Made by a program: the position numbers and the translations under genes. 10,047 bases of DNA. Source: Planctomycetaceae bacterium. Its GTDB lineage: Bacteria > Planctomycetota > Phycisphaerae > Phycisphaerales > SM1A02. Below the pieces are notes generated by a model. It was given only the letters and a program-made list of their open reading frames with translations, ran no database searches and had not been told where the DNA came from. This document shows positions 1 through 5,203 of the stretch, piece by piece. The stretch lies in contig JAIYCA010000171.1 of assembly GCA_027488265.1 (NCBI GenBank), forward strand, positions 1-10,047. Direction: 5' to 3'. Numbering within the stretch: the stretch's first letter is position 1; each line of letters opens with the position of its first letter.

Positions 1-1118
1 AGCGGCTCGTAGATCGGCAGCGAACCAACGCGCGCGACGAGCACTTCATCACGCACGGCGAGGGCGTCGAAAATGTCCTGCGCGGGCCGTGCACGAATCT
101 GCACGAGGAACGCGAACATCGCGAGCGTCGCGACGATCAGGATGCACGCGTTCAGCGTGACAAGGCCGAGCCACTTTCCAAGGAGGAACGAGAAGCGCGA
201 CACCGGCTTCGTCAACGTCAGCCACGCTTGGCGATCGCGAATTTCGAAGGCAACCGTTGCGCAACCGAGGAACACCGTCAGGAACGCGCACACGACATAC
301 ATCGTGTCCATCGAGCGCGATAGGAAGGTCTGCACTTGATAACGAAGCGGCGTGGTTGGATCGATCCACTGCGGAAAGAGCGGAATTGCCACGATCGCGA
401 CGGCGGCGAACGCGACCGCGATGCGAAGTCGCATCGCTTCACGAAGGACACCCGATGCGATGGCGAAGACGGGTGATGCGCGATCGAGCAGCAACTGCGC
501 GAGGCGCACGACGAGCGCGAATGTCAGAAGCCCAACCGGCACCGCAGAAAGGCTGGTTGCAAGACTCGGGCGACCGATCAATGTGACAGGAATCGCGACC
601 GCAGCGACGACGAGCGTCACGCCGACGAGAGCCGTCGCGAGCCCCGAAAACACCGCGAAAAACACGATTGCGAGTAAGAGCACTGCCGTCGCGAGAACAA
701 GCCATGGATCGTCTGCAAACGGAACTGGCAGCCAATCCGGCCGCAGCGTTCCGATGAGAATCGACGTGGCTTCGGCGTAACGCTCCAAGTTGCCGGCAAC
801 GCCGTAGAGCGCCGCCATTTGCTTCGCAAGCGCGGCGTCGCCGACGGCGCGGCCTTCGAAGGTGACAGTGCCCTTCTCCGCGAGTTCAATCGCGGCGGCA
901 TCCTTCGCGATGAGATTGGCGCCCTTCAAAATCTCGGGCACCTCTTCCGCGAATCGATCGATGTAGGACGCTTCGCGATAGGCAACAAACGCGAGCGCAA
1001 GAATGACAACCGCGTAGATCGATACGATCGCGATGCGCACACCGCGGCGCATCGAGAGATCCGCGATCGATCGTTGGAGACGCGTGATCAGCGAGGTTCC
1101 CGTGCCGACTTCGCTCAC
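1..1118 (-). CDS. ABC-2 type transporter permease with extra N-terminal membrane region (partial, 3' end off window)
   Basis: Integral membrane subunit of an ABC-2 type exporter, partner of the ATPase just upstream; substrate unknown. The frame is open from GTG at 1118 to the left edge (372 full codons), so the C-terminus is missing. The GTG overlaps the ATPase stop in a GTGA arrangement and has GGAGG 7 nt upstream, which fixes the start. Visible parts: a hydrophobic helix at about residues 27-47; a soluble loop at about 48-135; three helices at about 139-160, 163-181 and 193-211; then at about 217 a typical ABC-2 permease module begins with V-L-R-E-A-M. It continues with helices near 233-248, 272-291 and 315-335. 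The block at 292-318 (E-I-x2-R, L-T-x2-KPV-x-R, LGK-x-LG) is shared with the permease at 7774-8811. The first ~215 residues look like an added membrane domain. Confident as an ABC-2 permease; cargo and exact helix count are uncertain. Confidence 0.85.
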   Translation of the reverse strand, partial: MSEVGTGTSLITRLQRSIADLSMRRGVRIAIVSIYAVVILALAFVAYREASYIDRFAEEVPEILKGANLIAKDAAAIELAEKGTVTFEGRAVGDAALAKQMAALYGVAGNLERYAEATSILIGTLRPDWLPVPFADDPWLVLATAVLLLAIVFFAVFSGLATALVGVTLVVAAVAIPVTLIGRPSLATSLSAVPVGLLTFALVVRLAQLLLDRASPVFAIASGVLREAMRLRIAVAFAAVAIVAIPLFPQWIDPTTPLRYQVQTFLSRSMDTMYVVCAFLTVFLGCATVAFEIRDRQAWLTLTKPVSRFSFLLGKWLGLVTLNACILIVATLAMFAFLVQIRARPAQDIFDALAVRDEVLVARVGSLPIYEP

Positions 1119-2428
1119 GCTCCGCCCTCCGTGCCCTTCTGCTTCGAATCTTGCTTTCCTTCGTTGGAGAGCAGCGAATCAATCAGGCTCTGGTCGACGT
1201 CCGCCGCCTTACGAACTTGCGGTGCGTCAGGCTTCGTCGCAGGCGCTGCAGCGGTTTGAGAGGGTTTCTCTCCCGACACGAGCGCATCGAGCATCGAAGC
1301 GTCAACACCCTTGGGTGCGCTAGGCGCGGCAGGCTGTGCGAGGGTTGCGCGCGCGGGCGCATCCGTCGATTGCACGAGCGCTTCCACAACCTGACGGCCA
1401 CCGCTTTCCGTCGCTTCGCCAGCGTTTGCCTCATCACCTTGAAGGAACGACGCGATGCGACCACCCGACTGGGCACCACTCGTCGCGAGTTGCTCTTGGC
1501 GCGCACGTTCAACGATGTCGAGGAAGAGATTCTCGAGCGTCTGGCGCGGCGCCTCGACGCGTTCGATACCGACGCCTTGCACGCGATGCAGCGTCTCATC
1601 GATCGCGCGAATCGTCGCCTCATCAAGTCGCGGGGCACGAATCAGCGTGTGACGGCTGTCCGCGAGGAGCTCATTCGCCGTACCAGCGGCGCGAATCTTT
1701 CCGCCGTACAGAATCACCATGCGATCACACACATCCTCAACATCGGCGAGGAGGTGCGAAGTCAACAAGATGGTCTTTCCTCGGCGTCCAAGCTCGAGAA
1801 TGAGATCCTTCACCTGCTTCGTGCCGATTGGGTCGAGGCCCGAAGTCGGCTCGTCGAGAATGAGGAGTTCTGGATCGTTCACAAGCGCTTGCGCGAGACC
1901 AAGTCGACGCGCCATGCCCTTCGAGAACTCACCCGCTGCGCGGTGCGCAACTTGCGTGAGGCCGACCATCTCAAGCAATTCGCCGGTGCGGCGCTTGCGC
2001 GTGCGCCGATCGAGGCCGAAGAGTTTGCCGTAGTAATCGAGTGTCTCGGTTGGATTCAAGAAGCGATAGAGGTAGGTCTCCTCGGGGAGGTAACCGATCT
2101 TCCGCTTGACGGCGACATCCGACGGATCGCGGCCGAAAACCACAAGTCGACCATGCGTCTTGTGCAGCAAGCCAAGAATCATCTTGATCGTCGTCGACTT
2201 GCCAGAGCCGTTCGGACCGAGCAGGCCGAAGATCTCATGGCGATCGATGTGAAAGTCGATGCCGTCCACGGCGCGCGCGGTTGCACGCATCCAGAAGTCG
2301 CTGAACGTTTTCGTCAGACCTGCAGCCTCGACGATTCGCTCGCCTTTCGTCCGCGCGTCCTTCGAAGGATCTGCGGCAGCGGCCTGCTGCGTGGTCACAC
2401 GTGTGGAATCGCGTCCTGCCGTTGCCAT
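1115..2428 (-). CDS. ABC-2 type transporter ATP-binding protein with long C-terminal tail
   Basis: Cytoplasmic ATPase that powers the permease encoded immediately downstream (4-nt overlap). 437 residues. Walker A GPNGSGKST at 71-79; a YLPE-type Q-loop region near 113-117; signature FSKGM at 168-172; Walker B with LDEPTSGLDP at 191-200; switch histidine H225. All residues needed for ATP hydrolysis are present. The nucleotide-binding domain covers about 32-255, then an accessory region to about 315. The remaining ~120 residues form an Ala/Gln/Ser-rich, probably disordered tail. It carries two near-copies of a short motif: VDASMLDALVSGE at 375-387 and VDQSLIDSLLSNE at 411-423. Typical ABC-2 ATPases are roughly 230-320 residues, so the tail is the unusual part. 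The ATG at 2428 has GAGG at 2437-2434 upstream. A short low-complexity N-terminus (1-30) precedes the fold. Family assignment is secure; the transported substrate is unknown. Confidence 0.95.
   Translation of the reverse strand: MATAGRDSTRVTTQQAAAADPSKDARTKGERIVEAAGLTKTFSDFWMRATARAVDGIDFHIDRHEIFGLLGPNGSGKSTTIKMILGLLHKTHGRLVVFGRDPSDVAVKRKIGYLPEETYLYRFLNPTETLDYYGKLFGLDRRTRKRRTGELLEMVGLTQVAHRAAGEFSKGMARRLGLAQALVNDPELLILDEPTSGLDPIGTKQVKDLILELGRRGKTILLTSHLLADVEDVCDRMVILYGGKIRAAGTANELLADSRHTLIRAPRLDEATIRAIDETLHRVQGVGIERVEAPRQTLENLFLDIVERARQEQLATSGAQSGGRIASFLQGDEANAGEATESGGRQVVEALVQSTDAPARATLAQPAAPSAPKGVDASMLDALVSGEKPSQTAAAPATKPDAPQVRKAADVDQSLIDSLLSNEGKQDSKQKGTEGGA
1126..1130 (-). promoter_or_regulatory. 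Ribosome binding site of the GTG-started permease
   Basis: GGAGG on the minus strand, 7 nt before the GTG at 1118 and inside the last codons of the ATPase gene. It supports the non-ATG start and points to translational coupling across the 4-nt overlap. Confidence 0.7.
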
Positions 2429-2439
2429 GGTTTCCTCAC

Positions 2440-2564
2440 AACTTCAAACTTCGCGGCCCCGAACTTCTCAGGCCTGAACTTCGCGGTTCACGAACGTAGG
2501 GTTCTCAACTTCACAGCTCTCAACTTCACGGCTCGCAACTTCGGCTGCCAACTTCACGGCTTCA
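2440..2564. repeat. Degenerate 15-bp tandem repeat in the gap before the ABC ATPase
   Basis: On the plus strand AACTTC begins at 2447, 2462, 2477, 2507, 2522, 2537 and 2550. A decayed unit fills 2492-2506, and an extra half-unit copy starts at 2440. The period is exactly 15 bp except for one 13-bp unit. The best units approximate AACTTCACGGCTCTC. The array fills most of the 163-bp gap between the second HflK-like gene and the ATPase, and ends next to the ATPase ribosome binding site. Because 15 is a multiple of 3, translated frames look like pentapeptide repeats on either strand; I read this as a non-coding tandem array. Confidence 0.8.
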
Positions 2565-2591
2565 TGGCCGCGCGCATTTTCGTACGCGCGA

Positions 2592-4043
2592 TCACGGACG
2601 CCCAACGCCACCACTTGCATCACGCTTCAAGCGGCGTCCAGGTTTGCCGATGTAGATCTGTTCGCTGTTCGGCGCGTAGAAGCCGCCCGCGTCCTTGAAG
2701 GCTTGCTCTGCCTTCTTGCGTTGCGTTTCCGCGTCGCGACGCGCTTGCATCACTTCGCTCGAACTCGTCAAGCGCAGATTGAGCCCGCCAAGCACGTTCG
2801 GCGCAGCGTAGACCTCAGCCTGCGGGTTCTCGTAGATCTCCCGCACGGCATCGAGCCAGAGTTGCGCCACGACCTGCGAACTCGAATCGCGGTACGCGCC
2901 AGCGAGGCTGTCGAGACGCTCGACTTCGCGCTCAAGCCGCGCACGCAATGCAGTTTCCGACGCCTTCGCGCGCTGAATCGTGCGCGACACTTCGCCGCCA
3001 ACGTCCGGTGCTTCAAGCCGTGCACCAAGACGGAGCAGCGTTGCTTCCGCATCATCGTTGCGTCCAGCGCCGAGTGCTTCTTCGTACTCGCGAATCAGTT
3101 TGAGAAGATCGACATACACCTCGCCGCCGGCGATCGAGGTCAGCGTTGCACCTGCTTCTTGGCGCGCGCGCTCGACTTCGCTCTTTGCCGCTTCACGACC
3201 GGTTTGCACTTCGCGCAAGCGATTCTGCACGGCGAAGGGAGCACTGCGCTCGACCGCGCGCACCGATGCGAGATCGATGCCTGCATCGAGTCGATCGAGC
3301 GCACGCTGTGCGCGTTCACGCACAACGGGGCCAAGAAGATCGCGCGTTTCTGTGAGTTCAGAAAGTGCGAGTGTGCTCGCTGCCTCGACGGTCGCTTGCT
3401 CGAGCACGCTCGTCACGAGTCGATCAGCCGCCTGCGGACTCGTCGTTTGCAAGAAACGAACCGCGTCGGCGACTTGGTACTCCGCTTCGATCTGCGCGTG
3501 CGCGATGTCGCCGTCGCGCGTCAGCACGTAGCCATCGCCTCCGGGTCGAAGTCCTGCCGCCGCGTCGGCGCTATCAATCTGCTCGTCGGTTGATTTCTGC
3601 TTCGTGTCGCCTTGCACTTGACGCGCAGGCCAGAATTGCGTGTCGAGCCGTAGCGTGCGCTTCTGTTCGAAGACGACAAGGTCACCCACGGGATACGGCC
3701 AAAATGGCTGGAATCCCGGCTGCAACTGCTCTTCGCCTTCAGCACCAGCGATGGCGCCGAAGAGCGTCTTCACGCCCGTATCCCCTTCTTTCACCGACTG
3801 AAAGCCGGAGAAGAGGAACATCACGACGAGCGCGAGAATGCCCACCTGCAGAATGCGGTACGAAAGTTTGAGCGCTTCGCCAAGCGACTGGGTCGCTGGG
3901 TCGAGCGCATCGCGCATACCAGCGTCTTCGCGTGCGGCGATATCAAATCGCGCACTCGCGGCGCGACGCGGTTGATCGGGCGCAGCACCTTCGCCCATGC
4001 CCGCGCCGTTCGGGTCGAACGTGCCGTTGGGATCGGTGCTCAT
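2592..4043 (-). CDS. HflK-like SPFH/band-7 membrane protein (second HflK-type paralogue)
   Basis: Predicted membrane-anchored SPFH protein of the HflK type. Members assemble with HflC-type partners into large rings or cages that, in E. coli, regulate the FtsH protease. 483 residues: a polar Gly/Pro-rich N-terminus (1-55, with a DPNG duplication at 4-13); one membrane helix at about 64-82; then the band-7 domain from about 83 (V-K-E-G-D-T-G-V-K opening, P-G-F-Q-P-F-W-P-Y-P at 109-118). A polar insert at about 143-170 precedes the strand ending in Q-I-E-A-E-Y-Q-V. From about 270 to 405 it is highly charged and helical, as expected for SPFH coiled coil. The ATG overlaps the HflC-like stop as ATGA and has AGGAGG-like TCCTCC at 4052-4057 (plus strand). 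Co-translation with the HflC-like partner is therefore likely. It is somewhat longer than E. coli HflK (419 residues). Role in FtsH control is family knowledge, not shown here. Confidence 0.88.
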   Translation of the reverse strand: MSTDPNGTFDPNGAGMGEGAAPDQPRRAASARFDIAAREDAGMRDALDPATQSLGEALKLSYRILQVGILALVVMFLFSGFQSVKEGDTGVKTLFGAIAGAEGEEQLQPGFQPFWPYPVGDLVVFEQKRTLRLDTQFWPARQVQGDTKQKSTDEQIDSADAAAGLRPGGDGYVLTRDGDIAHAQIEAEYQVADAVRFLQTTSPQAADRLVTSVLEQATVEAASTLALSELTETRDLLGPVVRERAQRALDRLDAGIDLASVRAVERSAPFAVQNRLREVQTGREAAKSEVERARQEAGATLTSIAGGEVYVDLLKLIREYEEALGAGRNDDAEATLLRLGARLEAPDVGGEVSRTIQRAKASETALRARLEREVERLDSLAGAYRDSSSQVVAQLWLDAVREIYENPQAEVYAAPNVLGGLNLRLTSSSEVMQARRDAETQRKKAEQAFKDAGGFYAPNSEQIYIGKPGRRLKRDASGGVGRP

Positions 4044-5071
4044 CGTCCGGCTTCCTCCGATGATGCGGTGGCTTGCGCGGCGGTTTGCGTGCTGCTCTCC
4101 GCCGACATTCCCGCGTTCTCACCCGCGGCGCCGAGCGTCGCTGGCTTGTCGGTGCGCGACGACGTGCGTCGTGGCTGAGGAATACCGCTCGCGTCGACGG
4201 GCGAACCGAGATCAAGCAAGTGGAACGGCGCGGTCGTGGTGTCGCCGACGAATGTCGTCGAACCACGCAGGCCCGCCTTCATCGCATCGATCCACGCGAG
4301 GAACGTCGCGAGTTCCGCGTGCTCCTTCATGCGCTCGTAGTAGACCGACGCCTCTTCGTTGCCCTTCGCTTCGATGCGCGCGGCCCATTGTGCGGCGAAC
4401 GCGCGAATGGTGTCCGCTTGGCTGTTCGCTTGGCTCTTGAGCGCTTCCGCTTGCGACGCGGCTTTCGCACTCTCAAGGCGCGCGAGCGTGTTCTGCACTT
4501 CCGACATACGCGAAAGCACGCTCACGGTCGTCTTCTGCGGCAGAACAACTTGCGCAAGTCCGACCGAAACTGGCTCGATACCTGTCTTCGTCGCCGCGGC
4601 AACACCAGCGAGAATCGCCTTCTCTGCGTCGGCGAGGCGTGCGTTTGGTCCTACGAGTTCGTCGAAGCGGAAGCCCGCGACGGCCTTCACCGCGCCCGCG
4701 AGCGCTTGCTCAAGGTCCTTCGAGGCTTCGTCGACCGAAGGGTAACTCTTGATGAACGCTTGCGCGTCGGCATCGGTGTCCTTCACCTGCCAGAAGAGAT
4801 ACGCCTGCACCACAACTTGCAAGCCGTCCGCGGTTGCGGTTTGCACGAGCGGACTTTCTGCGAGTTGCTTGCGGCGATCGATCTTCGTGACGTTGTCGAT
4901 GAAGAACGGCCACTTGAAGTGCAGGCCCGCGTTGCGTTCAACGCCGGAGGCCTCACCGAAACGCGTGCGAATCGCGATCTCGTGGAAGTTGACCGTGTAC
5001 GTCGTGCTGTAGAGGACAAGCACGGCCACGATGGCAAGTCCGAGTGCGATGGCTGAGGTTCGCTTATTCAT
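4040..5071 (-). CDS. HflC-like SPFH/band-7 membrane protein
   Basis: Predicted partner of the HflK-like proteins on both sides. 343 residues from the chosen ATG at 5071, close to E. coli HflC in length. The start gives a short M-N-K-R segment followed by one membrane helix at about 6-24, as expected for HflC. A frame-open TTG at 5125 would only add a low-complexity Thr/Ala peptide encoded by a tandem repeat. AGGA lies 9 nt before the chosen ATG. The band-7 domain opens with V-N-F-H-E-I-A-I-R-T-R-F-G (27-39), then H-F-K-W-P-F (51-56) and a D-R-R pattern near 65-67. A coiled-coil region rich in Ala/Glu/Lys runs about 190-245. It ends with the HflC-like segment near 245-285 (Y-Y-E-R, then S-T-T-F-V). 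A disordered Ser/Thr/Ala tail covers about 290-343. Its stop overlaps the next ATG by 4 nt. Assignment is good; paralogue orthology to hflC itself is not certain. Confidence 0.88.
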   Translation of the reverse strand: MNKRTSAIALGLAIVAVLVLYSTTYTVNFHEIAIRTRFGEASGVERNAGLHFKWPFFIDNVTKIDRRKQLAESPLVQTATADGLQVVVQAYLFWQVKDTDADAQAFIKSYPSVDEASKDLEQALAGAVKAVAGFRFDELVGPNARLADAEKAILAGVAAATKTGIEPVSVGLAQVVLPQKTTVSVLSRMSEVQNTLARLESAKAASQAEALKSQANSQADTIRAFAAQWAARIEAKGNEEASVYYERMKEHAELATFLAWIDAMKAGLRGSTTFVGDTTTAPFHLLDLGSPVDASGIPQPRRTSSRTDKPATLGAAGENAGMSAESSTQTAAQATASSEEAGR

Positions 5072-5072
5072 G

Positions 5073-5114
5073 GCTGTCGTTCCTGTCGTTGCTGTCATTG
5101 CTCTGGTCGCTGTG
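5073..5114. repeat. 9-bp tandem repeat in the 5' leader of the HflC-like gene
   Basis: Plus-strand units GCTGTCGTT, CCTGTCGTT, GCTGTCATT, GCTCTGGTC and a partial GCTGTG follow one another with no gap, ending 1 nt from the ATG at 5071. The first base of unit two is C instead of G. On the minus strand this creates AGGA, the apparent ribosome binding site, at the unit junction. Confidence 0.7.
5081..5084 (-). promoter_or_regulatory. Ribosome binding site supporting the 5071 start
   Basis: AGGA on the minus strand 9 nt upstream of the ATG at 5071. No comparable site precedes the alternative TTG start at 5125. This and the position of the membrane helix favour the shorter protein. Confidence 0.5.
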
Positions 5115-5162
5115 AAGCGCGTCAATTGCTGCGGCTCATCAGACGATTCATCGGTTTATGCG

Positions 5163-5193
5163 TTCATACTTGTTGGTGGATGCTGCGCGTCAA
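5163..5193 (-). promoter_or_regulatory. Possible internal promoter upstream of the HflC-like gene (weak)
   Basis: On the minus strand TTGACG (5193-5188) and TATGAA (5168-5163) are separated by 19 nt, longer than the usual 17. The TTGACG lies in a 10-bp direct repeat (plus-strand gcgcgtcaat) at 5185-5194 and 5117-5126. It sits in the 132-bp gap between the first HflK-like stop and the HflC-like start, the only sizeable gap before the HflC/HflK pair. This is a motif match only, and sigma preferences of this organism are unknown. Confidence 0.2.
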
Positions 5194-5203
5194 TCGCTAG
5201 GAA

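Noticed and set aside
1151..2698. Long plus-strand open frame of 515 codons opposite the ABC ATPase, with NF-x3 pentapeptide-like repeats near its end
   Set aside because: It is antisense to a gene with complete ABC motifs. The NFTAL-type pentads come from the 15-bp DNA repeat, whose length is a multiple of three, so the likeness to pentapeptide-repeat proteins is an artefact.
4073..5056. Plus-strand open frame of 327 codons opposite the HflC-like gene
   Set aside because: Covers the antisense of a recognisable SPFH gene; Arg-rich and without motifs.
5072..5125. TTG start at 5125 adding 18 residues to the HflC-like protein
   Set aside because: The added peptide is Thr/Ala low-complexity encoded by the 9-bp repeat, and would move the N-terminal anchor away from the start. 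AGGA and the helix position favour 5071.
5109..5194. Repeated gcgcgtcaat words (5117-5126, 5185-5194) as a regulator-binding pair
   Set aside because: Only two 10-bp copies 68 bp apart in the same orientation, with no further symmetry; recorded only as part of a weak promoter candidate.
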